Source: Methylobacillus methanolivorans
Lineage (GTDB): Bacteria > Pseudomonadota > Gammaproteobacteria > Burkholderiales > Methylophilaceae
DNA: 64,000 bases
Direction of reading: 5' to 3'
Assembly (NCBI RefSeq): GCF_020531845.1
Contig: NZ_JAJAVF010000004.1
Span: forward strand, 352,045-416,044
Part shown: piece after piece, positions 16,886 through 26,128 of the stretch
How positions within the stretch are numbered: the first letter of the stretch is position 1
How the letters are laid out: each line of letters begins with the position of its first letter
The notes under the pieces: model-generated
Database searches by the model: none
What the model saw: the letters and a program-made list of their open reading frames with translations, nothing else
What the model was told of the DNA's origin: nothing
Program-made: the position numbers and the translations under genes

Positions 16886-17425
16886 GATCGTCTTGAATGC
16901 TTCACCCTCGGCAATGCCTACCCATTCAAATACAATTGATTCCGTATTGCTGATGATGACTCCGGCGTGACGCAGCCTTGCCAGTGCATTGGCCTTATTG
17001 GCAGGGTTGCGGGACAACACAGCATCCTCTGCAATCATCACCTGATAACCCGCTTGTTGTAGGTGTAAGGCGGTTTGTAATACACAGATATGGGCTTCCA
17101 TGCCAAGCAATACCATCTGTGGTTTGTCAGTCTTCAATGTTGCTCGAAACTCAGGCACGGTAAAGCAGGAAAAAGCTGTTTTCTCGACGCGAGTCGCCCT
17201 GGATAGCTTCTCACGCAAACCCGTCAATGTATGGCCCAGGCCCTTGGGATATTGTTCGGTGTAAATCACCGGTACATCGAGCAATTGCGCTGCTTGCAGC
17301 AGAATGTCGCTATTGCGTACCAATGTCGCCAGTTGATCCTCAGCCATGGCGGCGGCAAGTTTCTCCTGCACATCAATCATGACAAGCTGGCTCAAGGGGC
17401 GGCTGGCTAAATCAGTGGCTGGCAT
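16868..17425 (-). CDS. Isochorismatase-superfamily hydrolase, YcaC-like
   Basis: A 185-residue cytoplasmic hydrolase. Triad residues are Asp18 in LVMIDVQEKL, the Lys in RVEKTAFSCF and the Cys in LGMEAHICVLQTALHL. The GMEAHICVLQT pattern is characteristic of the YcaC group, whose physiological substrates are mostly unknown. It starts 10 bases after the TolC-like gene and is probably the last cistron of the TetR/efflux operon, although no functional link is obvious. Confidence 0.83.
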   Translation of the reverse strand: MPATDLASRPLSQLVMIDVQEKLAAAMAEDQLATLVRNSDILLQAAQLLDVPVIYTEQYPKGLGHTLTGLREKLSRATRVEKTAFSCFTVPEFRATLKTDKPQMVLLGMEAHICVLQTALHLQQAGYQVMIAEDAVLSRNPANKANALARLRHAGVIISNTESIVFEWVGIAEGEAFKTISRLVR

Positions 17426-17435
17426 GATGGCACCT

Positions 17436-18812
17436 TTAGTGCGTACTTTGGCTGGTCAACACCAGACGCTCATTGACTTCAGAGAGGTCGGCTTCGTTTA
17501 GCAAGCCCACCGCATACCTGAGTCTCAACACATTCATGAGGTAGTTATAGCGCGATTGTAGCAAGTCGCGTTTGGCGCTGAATAATTGCTGCTGGGCATT
17601 CAATACATCGACGCTATTGCGCACCCCGACTTCATAGCCGAGGTTGGTAGAATCAAGCTGGCTCTGGCTGGAGTTGAGCGCTTGCTCGTAAGCATGCACC
17701 TGGGCCACGCTGCCCGTGAGGTTGAGGTAGGCCTGGCGCGTATCCAGTTCTGATTTCCTGCGTGCGGCTTCTACTTCGTCTTGCGCTTTTTGCTGATTGG
17801 CAATCGCTTCGCGCACGCGTGAGCTGATGGCGCCACCCTGATAAAGTGGGATATTCAACCTGAGGCCGATGGTTGCGTTTTGCAAATCGCTACCGAAGCC
17901 ATTGGGGCTGCCGCTGGCGCGGGTGTCGGTGTAGCTACCGACCATATCAAGCGTAGGCCAATGCCCGGCACTCATGCGCTCGACCTCTTGTGTGGCAAGG
18001 CGGAGCGCTTCCTGCTGAATACTAATCGCCAGGTTGTTTTCCTTGGCCAGGCCCACCCATTGCTCCATCTCCAGTGGCGCTGGAGGCCGTGTTTGCAAGT
18101 CCTGGCGCACAGTGGCAAACCGCGCAGGCAGGCGGCCAATGATCGCCTGTACGGCACGTTTGCGGACTTCGTAATCATTCAGCACCGTGATCTCCTGCGC
18201 CCTGAGCAAGTCAAACCTGGCCTGGGCTTCATTGACATCGGTAATGGTCGCTGTACCCACCTCGAAATTGGCTTTGGCCTGCTCAAGCTGCTTGGAAATT
18301 GCCGCCTTCTGGCTATTGATCAGGTCGATCTGGTCTTGGGCAAGCAAGACATCGAAATAAGCCTGCGCACTCCGCAGCATCAAGTCTTGTTGTGATTGCA
18401 TTAACTGCTTGTCTGCTTGGGAAACCTGGGTTTCAGCCTGTTTCATCTGTACCCAGTTTTCTTTGCGCAGGATAGGCTGCGTGAAATTGACACCCATGCC
18501 AAACGTGTCAAAAGACTCTCGCCCAGCATTGCGGAAAATAGCGTTGTTGCCGAGATAGCGAATGTCGGTTTCAGAGCGGCTGGCATCGGTCGTGAAGTTG
18601 ACACTGGGTCGATAGAGCGCCTTGCCTTGCTCGATTTTCTCCTGCATTGCCAGATTGCCGCTACGGGCCGCAGCCAGTGTTGGGTCATTGGTCAAGGCAA
18701 TGTTATAGATATCAAGCAGATTTTGCCCATCGGCAGCCTGTGCTTGATATGACATCAAGCCGATCAGTGTAACGATGATGAAATGAATGTGCGCAACTCT
18801 CATGGTGGTCAT
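17436..18812 (-). CDS. TolC-family outer-membrane efflux channel
   Basis: Outer-membrane duct of a tripartite pump (458 aa). The signal peptide ends in SYQAQA at residue 26 (from the first of two adjacent ATGs; the second is at 18803). The mature part shows the duplicated TolC architecture: NALTNDPTLAAAR-like first repeat, long alternating helices with Gln/Ala-rich heptads, and a second repeat with IGLRLNIPLYQGGAISSRVREA and NLGYEVGVRNSVDVLNAQQQLFSAKR. It follows the RND gene by 14 bases and is the third component of the same efflux system. Confidence 0.91.
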   Translation of the reverse strand: MTTMRVAHIHFIIVTLIGLMSYQAQAADGQNLLDIYNIALTNDPTLAAARSGNLAMQEKIEQGKALYRPSVNFTTDASRSETDIRYLGNNAIFRNAGRESFDTFGMGVNFTQPILRKENWVQMKQAETQVSQADKQLMQSQQDLMLRSAQAYFDVLLAQDQIDLINSQKAAISKQLEQAKANFEVGTATITDVNEAQARFDLLRAQEITVLNDYEVRKRAVQAIIGRLPARFATVRQDLQTRPPAPLEMEQWVGLAKENNLAISIQQEALRLATQEVERMSAGHWPTLDMVGSYTDTRASGSPNGFGSDLQNATIGLRLNIPLYQGGAISSRVREAIANQQKAQDEVEAARRKSELDTRQAYLNLTGSVAQVHAYEQALNSSQSQLDSTNLGYEVGVRNSVDVLNAQQQLFSAKRDLLQSRYNYLMNVLRLRYAVGLLNEADLSEVNERLVLTSQSTH

Positions 18813-18826
18813 CTCTGGAAATTCTG

Positions 18827-21800
18827 TTAAAGCCCGGCCCTGGGGTGATTGTCCGGCATTCTAACCCGATACCAGGCGGCATATAGTGCGGGCAGTGACA
18901 ATATCGTCAGCACCGTTGCCACGGCCAATCCACCCATGATCGCGACTGCCATGGGGCCAAAGAAGGTATTGCGGGTGAGCGGTATCATGGCCAGGATGGC
19001 TGCTGCTGCAGTCAACATGATGGGGCGGAAACGGCGTACTGCCGATTCGACGATCGCTTCCCATTCCGGCTTGCCGTCACGCTTGTCCTGCTCGATCTGG
19101 TCGACCAGGATCACCGAGTTACGCATGATCATGCCCGAGAGGGCAATGGTGCCCAACATGGCGACAAAGCCGAAAGGCTTGTTGAACAGCAACAAGGCAA
19201 TCGTGACGCCGATCAGGCCTAGCGGGGCAGTGAGGACGACGAGCAAGGTGCGTGAGAAACTTTGCAATTGCAGCATGAGGATGGTCAGCACGGCAAAAAT
19301 GAACAGCGGTAGGCCGGCAGCAACGGATTGCCCACCTTTGGCAGATTCTTCCACGGCACCACCGGTTTCCAGGTGATAACCCAATGGAAGGTGCTGCCGG
19401 ATGGTAGTGAGCTGTTTTTCAACCTGCGCTGATACCACGGGAGCCTGCAAGTCACCAATCAGGTTGGCGCGTACAGTGATGGTCGGCGTGCGGTTGCGGC
19501 GCCAGATGACCGCATCTTCAAATCCGGGGGTGATGCTGGCCAATTGCGAGAGCGGTACGCTGCTACCACTGGAGGTGGGCACCATGAGTTCTGGCAAGTG
19601 CGATAGATGTGTGCGTTCCATGCTGTCGCCACGCAATACGAGGTCAATACGCTCTATGCCATCACGGAACTCGGTGACATAGAGCCCGCGCATCGCGGCA
19701 TTGACCACGTTGGCAATATCGGCCGAGCTTACGCCGAGCAACCTGGCCTTGGATTGATCTACTTCAATCTTCATGACTTTGCCCGGCTCCTCCCAATCCA
19801 GCTGCACATTGGTGAGATAAGCGTTGCGGCGCATGATGTCGGCCACTTGATGGCTGATATCGCGAATGTTGTCTATATCGGGGCCTGAGACGCGGAACTG
19901 CACAGGGAAGCCAACCGGGGGCCCGTTCTCCAGGCGCAGTACCGAGGCTCTGAGCGCAGGGAAATCGGTCTCGAACAGGTGGGTGAGTTTGTTGCGCAGG
20001 GCATCGCGTGCGCCATTGCCTTCGGTCAGGATAACGAATTGGGCAAAGCTGCGTTGCGCTAGTTGTTGATCCAGTGGCAGGTAAAAGCGTGGGCTGCCGT
20101 TGCCGATGTAGGCGACATAATTCTCAATGCCGGATTGTTGTTGTAGCCATTGCTCCAGTTTCTTTACTTCGCCATCCGTGGCGATATAGGAGGAGCCTTC
20201 GGCAAGGCGCAGGTCGACAATGAGTTCTGGGCGAGTGGAATCCGGGAAGAATTGTTGCTGTACCGAGCCAAAGCCAATCAGTGAGGCAATGAATAACGTA
20301 GCGGTAATTGCAATGACGATCCATCGGTGGCGTACGCATTGGGTGATAAGTGTACGCAAGCGCTGGTAAAAGCGGGAATCATAAATGTTGGCATGTTCAC
20401 CAGCAGCCATATGCTGTAAGTGTTGTGCCCTGCGTGCTTGCATGCGCTGGCTTAACTTGGGCGCAACACGTTGCAGCCAGCGTGCAAGGCGGGATGGCGG
20501 CTGATTCGCTTGTTGTCGGTAGTCAGGCAACAGGTAGTAGCCCAGATAGGGTACAAAGATCACGGCGGCCACCCAGGAGGCGAGCAATGCAATGGCCGAT
20601 ACCTGGAAGATGGAACGGGTGTACTCGCCAGTGGCGGAAGCTGCGGTGGCGATTGGCAAGAAGCCTGCAACGGTGACCAACGTGCCCGATAGCATGGGAA
20701 TGGCGGTTGAAGTGAAGGCAAATGAGGCTGCTTTCATGCGTTCCCAGCCTTGTTCCATTTTGGATGCCATCATTTCCACGGCAATAATGGCATCGTCGAC
20801 CAGTAGTCCCAGCGCAAGGATCAATGCGCCGAGCGAAATCTTGTGTAGGCCGACGCCAAATATCTCCATGAACAGGAAAGTGACGGCGAGCACGACCGGA
20901 ATCACGATGGTGACGACGATACCGGTGCGTAGCCCAAGAGACAACAGGCTGACACCCAGCACGATGATGAGTGCCTCGGCGAGCGAGTGTACAAAATCAT
21001 TCACCGAGTGGATGACTGCCCTAGGCTGTGAGGAAACAGTATCAAGGCTGAGCCCAACCGGTAGTTGGCTACGAATCAGGCCAGTAGTGTCGTCCAGCGA
21101 CCTTCCCAGTTGAATGATGTCGCCGCCATGGCGCATGGCAACGCCGATCAGCAAGGTTTCCTTACCCATATAGCGGATGCGTGAAGACGGTGGGTCCTCG
21201 AATCCGCGATAGATCTTGGCGATATCCCCCAGGTGGAATTCGTTACCATTGGCGCGTAGTTTCAGGGTACGCAGATTGTCGAGGCGGTCAAAGCGACCGC
21301 TTACTGCAAAGCGAATATGTTCCGGTCCGCTGTCGTAGGCACCGGCACTATTCACCTGGTTCTGCTGTTGTAGTGTTTCCAGCAGGGTGCTAGGGCTGAT
21401 GCCCAGTGTCGCCAGCTTGGCGTTGGAGAGTTCAATATAGATACGTTGTGATTGTTCGCCAAAAAACTCAACCTTGGCAACATCCTTGATCTTGAGCAGT
21501 TCGGCACGGATTGCCTCTGCTTGCTTTTTCAGTTCAGCATAGTCATAACCATCGCCGTGCAAGGCATACAAGTTGCCATACACATCGCCAAATTCGTCAT
21601 TGAAGGTAGGGTCCTGGATGCCTTCAGGCAGCGTATGGCGAATGTCACTGACTTTCTTGCGTGCCTGGTACCAAAGGTCAGGTACGCTGGCTGGTGGCGT
21701 CGAGTCTTCAGCATGGATGAAAATCAGCGATTCGCCTGGGCGGGAGTAGCTACGCAGGATATCAAGGTAAGGGAGTTCCTGTAGTTTCTTTTCCAGCTTG

Positions 21801-22015
21801 TCGGTAACCTGTAGCTCCACTTCATGGGCACTGGCACCTGGCCAGATGGTGTGTATGACCATCACCTTGAAGGTAAAAGGCGGGTCCTCAGATTGCCCAA
21901 GCTTGGTGTAGGACAACATGCCAGCGATGGTGAGTACCAGCATGAAGTAGAGCACCAGGCTGCGGTGGTGCAGCGCCCAGTTGGAGAGGTTGAATCGCTG
22001 GCGCTGTTCGCTCAT
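18827..22015 (-). CDS. RND multidrug efflux pump, inner-membrane subunit
   Basis: Proton-driven exporter (1062 aa) in the inner membrane. Twelve membrane helices in the usual 1+5+1+5 pattern and two large periplasmic loops are evident. The proton-relay pair occurs as LLVDDAIIAVEMM in helix 4; KISLGALILALGLLVDD precedes it and GTIALSGMIMRNSVILVDQIEQD marks helices 10-11. The sequence resembles the branch of RND pumps encoded with their own TolC and a TetR regulator (VexF/MexK-like) rather than metal pumps. Its ATG overlaps the stop of the membrane-fusion gene (ATGA), giving the order regulator, MFP, RND, TolC. Substrates unknown. Confidence 0.92.
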   Translation of the reverse strand: MSEQRQRFNLSNWALHHRSLVLYFMLVLTIAGMLSYTKLGQSEDPPFTFKVMVIHTIWPGASAHEVELQVTDKLEKKLQELPYLDILRSYSRPGESLIFIHAEDSTPPASVPDLWYQARKKVSDIRHTLPEGIQDPTFNDEFGDVYGNLYALHGDGYDYAELKKQAEAIRAELLKIKDVAKVEFFGEQSQRIYIELSNAKLATLGISPSTLLETLQQQNQVNSAGAYDSGPEHIRFAVSGRFDRLDNLRTLKLRANGNEFHLGDIAKIYRGFEDPPSSRIRYMGKETLLIGVAMRHGGDIIQLGRSLDDTTGLIRSQLPVGLSLDTVSSQPRAVIHSVNDFVHSLAEALIIVLGVSLLSLGLRTGIVVTIVIPVVLAVTFLFMEIFGVGLHKISLGALILALGLLVDDAIIAVEMMASKMEQGWERMKAASFAFTSTAIPMLSGTLVTVAGFLPIATAASATGEYTRSIFQVSAIALLASWVAAVIFVPYLGYYLLPDYRQQANQPPSRLARWLQRVAPKLSQRMQARRAQHLQHMAAGEHANIYDSRFYQRLRTLITQCVRHRWIVIAITATLFIASLIGFGSVQQQFFPDSTRPELIVDLRLAEGSSYIATDGEVKKLEQWLQQQSGIENYVAYIGNGSPRFYLPLDQQLAQRSFAQFVILTEGNGARDALRNKLTHLFETDFPALRASVLRLENGPPVGFPVQFRVSGPDIDNIRDISHQVADIMRRNAYLTNVQLDWEEPGKVMKIEVDQSKARLLGVSSADIANVVNAAMRGLYVTEFRDGIERIDLVLRGDSMERTHLSHLPELMVPTSSGSSVPLSQLASITPGFEDAVIWRRNRTPTITVRANLIGDLQAPVVSAQVEKQLTTIRQHLPLGYHLETGGAVEESAKGGQSVAAGLPLFIFAVLTILMLQLQSFSRTLLVVLTAPLGLIGVTIALLLFNKPFGFVAMLGTIALSGMIMRNSVILVDQIEQDKRDGKPEWEAIVESAVRRFRPIMLTAAAAILAMIPLTRNTFFGPMAVAIMGGLAVATVLTILSLPALYAAWYRVRMPDNHPRAGL

Positions 22016-23106
22016 TGATTCACCTCGGTATTGACCGGAGTGACGACTTGCCCTTTGGTCAAAGTATGTACACCCGTGACCACGATGGTTTCATCACCCT
22101 TGAGCCCAGAGGTGATGCTGACGCCCTGCTCGCTATAGCTGCCTATGCTGACTGGAGCAGGGTGGACTTGATGGTTGGCATCCACGATCCAGACTTGCGG
22201 CTGGGCATGTTGCTGTGAAACCGCTGTGCTGGGCACCATGAATCCTGGCTGCTGATCATCCAGCCTCACGCCAGCTGTCATGCCGATCTGCACTTTGTCA
22301 TCGGGTTGCAGCAGGGTGACCTGGGTGCGGAAGGTGCGGGTGGCAGGGTCTGCTGCCGGGGCAATTTCCCTGATGCGTCCCTGATAGGACTGATCGCGGT
22401 TTGCCCAAAGGCGGATGCTGGCAGGGTCGCCGGTATGTAGGCTATGCATGCGCGATTCTGGAATAGGGATTTGTACCTCCAAATCCCCTGGTACCGCGAC
22501 CCTGGCGATAACTTGCCCTGCATTGACCACCTGGCCTGGCTCCGCGTCAATCATGGTGACAACGCCATTACGTTCTGCGAGCAAGGATGTGTATTGCGCC
22601 TGATTGCTGGCAACCTTGACCTGGGCTTGCGCCTGCTGCACCTGGGCGCTTGTGGATTGCAGGCGAGTCTCCACCGAATCCAGGGCGGCGGCCGAGATAA
22701 AGCGCTGCTCGAACAGCTGGCGCTGACGTTTGCTATCCGCCTGTGCCAGTGCGAGTTGTGCTTCTGCTGCACGCAGGGCTGCTTGTGCCGAGGCGAGTGA
22801 AAGCTGGTTGTCTTCGGGATCCAGCCGGGCCAGTAGCTGGCCTTTGCGGACATGGTCTCCGACTTCCGCATGGCGCTGGATGATCTTCCCTGCAATACGG
22901 AAGCCTTGTGCTGATTCGTAGCGCGGACGTATTTCGCCTGTCAGCCATTGCCCATCGTCTATGCCATGCGCATTGCCAAGCTGCATGACTAGCGCTGGGC
23001 GCGGAGGTGGTGTCTCAGGCGCGGGTTTCTGGCAGGCTGTCAGGGCAAGCAATGCCAGGGTAACGAGCCAGGGGCTGCAAGGTCTGTAAGAGGGTCTTGG
23101 CAACAT
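22012..23106 (-). CDS. RND periplasmic adaptor (membrane fusion) lipoprotein
   Basis: Periplasmic adaptor of the tripartite pump, 364 residues from the ATG at 23106; a longer frame to 23205 overlaps the regulator gene. A lipoprotein signal ends in LLALTAC. The mature part has the lipoyl half-motifs (VGDHVRKGQLLARLDPED and VVTMIDAEPGQVVNAGQVI) flanking an alpha-helical hairpin (ALRAAEAQLALAQADSKRQ) and a beta-barrel domain with AAVDPATRTF-like sequence. It begins 11 bases after the TetR stop codon with only a weak ribosome-binding site, so translation may be coupled to the regulator gene. Confidence 0.9.
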   Translation of the reverse strand: MLPRPSYRPCSPWLVTLALLALTACQKPAPETPPPRPALVMQLGNAHGIDDGQWLTGEIRPRYESAQGFRIAGKIIQRHAEVGDHVRKGQLLARLDPEDNQLSLASAQAALRAAEAQLALAQADSKRQRQLFEQRFISAAALDSVETRLQSTSAQVQQAQAQVKVASNQAQYTSLLAERNGVVTMIDAEPGQVVNAGQVIARVAVPGDLEVQIPIPESRMHSLHTGDPASIRLWANRDQSYQGRIREIAPAADPATRTFRTQVTLLQPDDKVQIGMTAGVRLDDQQPGFMVPSTAVSQQHAQPQVWIVDANHQVHPAPVSIGSYSEQGVSITSGLKGDETIVVTGVHTLTKGQVVTPVNTEVNQ

Positions 23107-23117
23107 AGGTTTATCTA

Positions 23118-23759
23118 TTACGTAGGTTGAGATTTGATCAGGCCCCTGATCATGTTGTCTTGCATCAGTGCAATGCGGTGTTCTATTGGTTGCCATGCTA
23201 TCCATTCGTCACATGCCATGGTGATTTCCAGTGCGCATACGCCATGAATCCCAGCCCAGAGAGTCTGGGCGATCAGATCAATATTATCGAGTTCCGGGCG
23301 GAATGCCGCTTGTTCAAAGGCTTGTTGGACTGTAGAGCGTAGCAGTGCATATGCATCCTGCTCAATATTGCCGTGATGTAGCCTGGAGTTTTCCTTGGTT
23401 TGATGGGGCTTGGGCATCATGAACATGAAGCGGTAATGGTTGGGGTAGGTCAGTGCATAGCGTGAATACGCCAGACATAGCGTCCGCAATTGCTGGATAC
23501 CATCTGGGTTGGGATTGGTCGTGATGAGGTGCAAGTCATGGGCCAATACCAAGGAGTCGTGGTCGCACAAGGTTTGCAGCAAGTCGTTTTTGTCGACAAA
23601 GTGGAGGTAGATGGTCGTGGGGGAATAGTTCACCCGCTTGGCAATCTCGCGCATCGATACGGCTTCGATGCCCCGTTCCACGAATAATTGACGCGCAGCA
23701 TCAAGGATCAGCTTCTTGAGCTGGTCGCGTTCTTGCGGGGTCTTGACTCTTGGGGGCAT
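23118..23759 (-). CDS. TetR/AcrR-family repressor
   Basis: First gene of the efflux operon (213 aa). The N-terminal helix-turn-helix is ILDAARQLFVERGIEAVSM...YSPTTIYLHFVDKNDLL. The ligand-binding part contains FRPELDNIDLIAQTLWAGIHGV, similar to the C-terminal domain of the WHG-type TetR group. A near-perfect 21-base palindrome lies 38 bases upstream of the start codon, so autoregulation of the whole operon is likely. The ligand is unknown. Confidence 0.9.
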   Translation of the reverse strand: MPPRVKTPQERDQLKKLILDAARQLFVERGIEAVSMREIAKRVNYSPTTIYLHFVDKNDLLQTLCDHDSLVLAHDLHLITTNPNPDGIQQLRTLCLAYSRYALTYPNHYRFMFMMPKPHQTKENSRLHHGNIEQDAYALLRSTVQQAFEQAAFRPELDNIDLIAQTLWAGIHGVCALEITMACDEWIAWQPIEHRIALMQDNMIRGLIKSQPT

Positions 23760-23796
23760 GTGCTCACAGCAGAAGTAATCAATGGGGAATGATTAA

Positions 23797-23817
23797 ACAC
23801 TGTTAACTTAACGGTGT
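23797..23817. promoter_or_regulatory. Putative TetR operator (21-base palindrome)
   Basis: Arms ACACTGTTAA and TTAACGGTGT around a central C are complementary at 9 of 10 positions. The site is 38-58 bases upstream of the TetR start codon, where a self-repressing regulator would block the operon promoter. Symmetry and position are direct; the binding protein is inferred. Confidence 0.65.
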
Positions 23818-23914
23818 CAATCTTTGAGATTTGAATAGAAGCGTTAACGCAAAGTGATTACGTCAGACCTGATCATGCTAACGATAGCCTTGTGGGGGAA
23901 GCAGGATGAATCTC

Positions 23915-23942
23915 AAGAAAACGGGAGTGATGGCTCCCGTTT
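23915..23942 (-). terminator. Terminator-like hairpin after pcm
   Basis: Arms AAACGGGAG (23919-23927) and CTCCCGTTT (23934-23942) form a nine-base stem with a six-base loop; the minus strand continues with TTTTCTT. A second hairpin, CCTGCC/GGCAGG at 23960-23976, stands before it. Together they end the pcm transcript ahead of the efflux operon promoter. Confidence 0.65.
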
Positions 23943-23987
23943 GATCGTGAATACGTTTGCCTGCCCTTAAGGCAGGAATAGTGGTAT

Positions 23988-24656
23988 TTAGAAGCTGAAC
24001 TTCTCAGGCTGAGGGGCGTTTTCCAGTTGTGCGAGCGAAGTCTCGAAAATCACATCCTGACGTAGGCTATCAGCGCTGATGCGGCGCGAAATAATCGCTT
24101 CCATCACGGGAGCTTCACCTACGACGGCAAATAACCGCCCACCAATATTGAGTTGTTCTGTTACTTGTGGCGGTAGTGCGAGCGAGCCGGTAAACACAAT
24201 CACATCATATGGGCCTTGTGCAGGCCAGCCTTGTGCACCATCGCCAACATGCAAAGTGACATTGTGGATATTTTGTTCTGTCAGTCGTGCTTGGGCTTGA
24301 TGGCTAAGTTCTGCGTTGATTTCCACGCTGTGTACTTCGCCTGCCAGCGAAGCAAGCAAGGCGGTGAAATAGCCGCTGCCCGTGCCGATTTCCAATACCT
24401 TGTCACCTGGCTGAATTTCCAAGGCTTGTAGAATACGGCCCTCAAGCTTGGGTGAGAGCATGGTCTGGTCAAAACCCAGGGGAATTTCGATATCGGCAAA
24501 TGCAAGCCCGCGATATTGGGCAGGCACGAAGGCCTCGCGAGGTACTCGGCCCAATAGGTCAAGTACTGTGCCATCCAGTACCTCCCAGGGGCGGATTTGC
24601 TGCTCTATCATGTTGAAGCGTGCTTGTTCTACATCATGGTGCATCACATTATCCAT
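23988..24656 (-). CDS. pcm: Protein-L-isoaspartate O-methyltransferase-like protein
   Basis: SAM-dependent methyltransferase of the PCMT family (222 aa from the ATG at 24656), which repairs isoaspartyl residues or, in this shorter bacterial branch, is of less certain activity. Seen are MIEQQIRPWEVLDGTVL, VPREAFVPAQYRGLAFAD, LSPKLEGRILQALEIQPGD and the SAM-binding motif VLEIGTGSGYFTALLA, followed by GDGAQGWPAQGPYDVIVFTG. The usual TISQP in the substrate loop is here GFDQTMLSP, a variant common in the branch encoded beside TolC in other proteobacteria. A TolC gene occurs here too, but 5 kb away. Confidence 0.82.
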   Translation of the reverse strand: MDNVMHHDVEQARFNMIEQQIRPWEVLDGTVLDLLGRVPREAFVPAQYRGLAFADIEIPLGFDQTMLSPKLEGRILQALEIQPGDKVLEIGTGSGYFTALLASLAGEVHSVEINAELSHQAQARLTEQNIHNVTLHVGDGAQGWPAQGPYDVIVFTGSLALPPQVTEQLNIGGRLFAVVGEAPVMEAIISRRISADSLRQDVIFETSLAQLENAPQPEKFSF

Positions 24657-24724
24657 CGCGTGGCTATCAGTCTGCCGATTATAGCCTGCCACGGCAGAGT
24701 TTCAAGTTCTAGGGAGTTTGCCGC

Positions 24725-26122
24725 TTAGTCTGGCAGCGGGCCTTCTTGGTCGGTGTTGTCTTCTAGCTTGTAGCGGCTGAGCTTATACCATAGTGAGCGT
24801 TCGCTAATATCAAGTAGTCGTGCTGCCTTGCTTTTGTTACCCTTAGTTTGTTGCAGGGCGACGCGGATCATATCTTTTTCCAAGGTTTCCGTGGCAATAG
24901 GTAATGACATATTCGCTTTAGTGGCTAATGTCATTGTCTCTGGAACAACGGTGGTAGTGGTCGCTAGCGTGGTGTGTTGTGTGATGTCTGTGGGCAGGTG
25001 CTCAATGCTGATGGTATTTCCGCCGCAGATGATAGCGGCCCGCTCCAGGATATTCTGTAGTTCACGGATATTTCCTGGCCATGTATAGGTTTGCAGTGTT
25101 TGTGCTGCCGAGTCATCCAGGCTGAGTCCACGAGGCTTGAGAAAATGGGTGGCCAGTGCGGGGATGTCGCTCTTGCGTTCGCGCAATGGCGGCAAGTCAA
25201 GGCGGAATACATTGAGGCGGTAATACAGGTCTTCGCGCAATTTTCCATCGGCAATGGCCTGCAATGGATCGCGGTTGGTTGCAGCTACCACGCGCATATC
25301 CACCGGGATGCTGCGATTGCTGCCCAGGCGCTCAATTACCCCTTGCTGTAAGGCGCGCAGTAGCTTGGCTTGTAGCCCGATAGGCATTTCCGTGACTTCA
25401 TCAAGGAATAATGTGCCGCCATCAGCCATCTCGAATTTGCCGATACGGTTTTTCACTGCGCCGGTAAAAGCGCCGCGTTCGTGGCCAAATAGCTCAGATT
25501 CCAACATATCACCGGGAATGGCCGCACAGTTGACGGCAACAAACAGGGCATCCTTGCGTGGTGAAAGCTGGTGGATCGCTTGAGCGACTAGCTCCTTGCC
25601 TGTGCCGGTCTCGCCTGCGATCAGCGTGGTGGCTTTTTCTGGTGCGACTTGCCTGATGGACTGCTGTAGCTTCTGCATCGCCGGGCTTTGACCGATCAGT
25701 TGGGTATCTTGGCTGGCTTCAGCCCGCAAATAACGATTTTCCAGTTTTAGTCGGCTCAATGAGAGCGCGCGCTCAATGGCGATTTCCAGCGTGCTGAGGT
25801 CGAAAGGGCGCAGGATGTAATCAGATGCGCCTAGTTTCATGGCTTCTACTGCGGTAGAAATTTCCCCTTGTGCGGTGACGATAATGGAGGGGACATCAAT
25901 GCCTTCCTGTTGCATGGTGGCTAGTAGTTTCAGGCCGTCCATCACAGGCATGTGCAGGTCGCTGATCACTAAATCTATGCCGCCTTGACGCAAGATATCA
26001 AGCGCTTCGCGCCCATTTTCTGCCAGCACCGGCTGATAGCCTGCTTGTTTGAGGCTGATTTCCAGCAGGCGGCGCATACTGGGTTCATCGTCCAGTGCGA
26101 GGATGTTCTTGAGTTTGCTCAT
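24725..26122 (-). CDS. NtrC-family sigma-54-dependent response regulator
   Basis: A 465-residue enhancer-binding protein. Domains: receiver (1-120, DD at 11-12 and phosphoacceptor Asp55 in LVISDLHMPVMDG), AAA+ domain (about 140-375) with GETGTGKE Walker A, the sigma-54-contacting GAFTGA loop, GGTLFLDEV Walker B and RLNVFRLDLPPLRERKSDIP, then a Fis-type helix-turn-helix (NKSKAARLLDISERSLWYKL). It begins six bases after the upstream kinase gene, its partner. Target promoters are probably the divergent porin/phosphate-binding-like pair or distant genes; I found no convincing sigma-54 element in the 114-base gap upstream of the porin. Confidence 0.93.
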   Translation of the reverse strand: MSKLKNILALDDEPSMRRLLEISLKQAGYQPVLAENGREALDILRQGGIDLVISDLHMPVMDGLKLLATMQQEGIDVPSIIVTAQGEISTAVEAMKLGASDYILRPFDLSTLEIAIERALSLSRLKLENRYLRAEASQDTQLIGQSPAMQKLQQSIRQVAPEKATTLIAGETGTGKELVAQAIHQLSPRKDALFVAVNCAAIPGDMLESELFGHERGAFTGAVKNRIGKFEMADGGTLFLDEVTEMPIGLQAKLLRALQQGVIERLGSNRSIPVDMRVVAATNRDPLQAIADGKLREDLYYRLNVFRLDLPPLRERKSDIPALATHFLKPRGLSLDDSAAQTLQTYTWPGNIRELQNILERAAIICGGNTISIEHLPTDITQHTTLATTTTVVPETMTLATKANMSLPIATETLEKDMIRVALQQTKGNKSKAARLLDISERSLWYKLSRYKLEDNTDQEGPLPD

Positions 26123-26128
26123 GCGGGT

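Noticed and set aside
17431..17447. TGGCAC-N5-GTGC sequence on the plus strand
   Set aside because: The -12 part is imperfect and the downstream region on that strand is only the antisense of the TolC-family gene.
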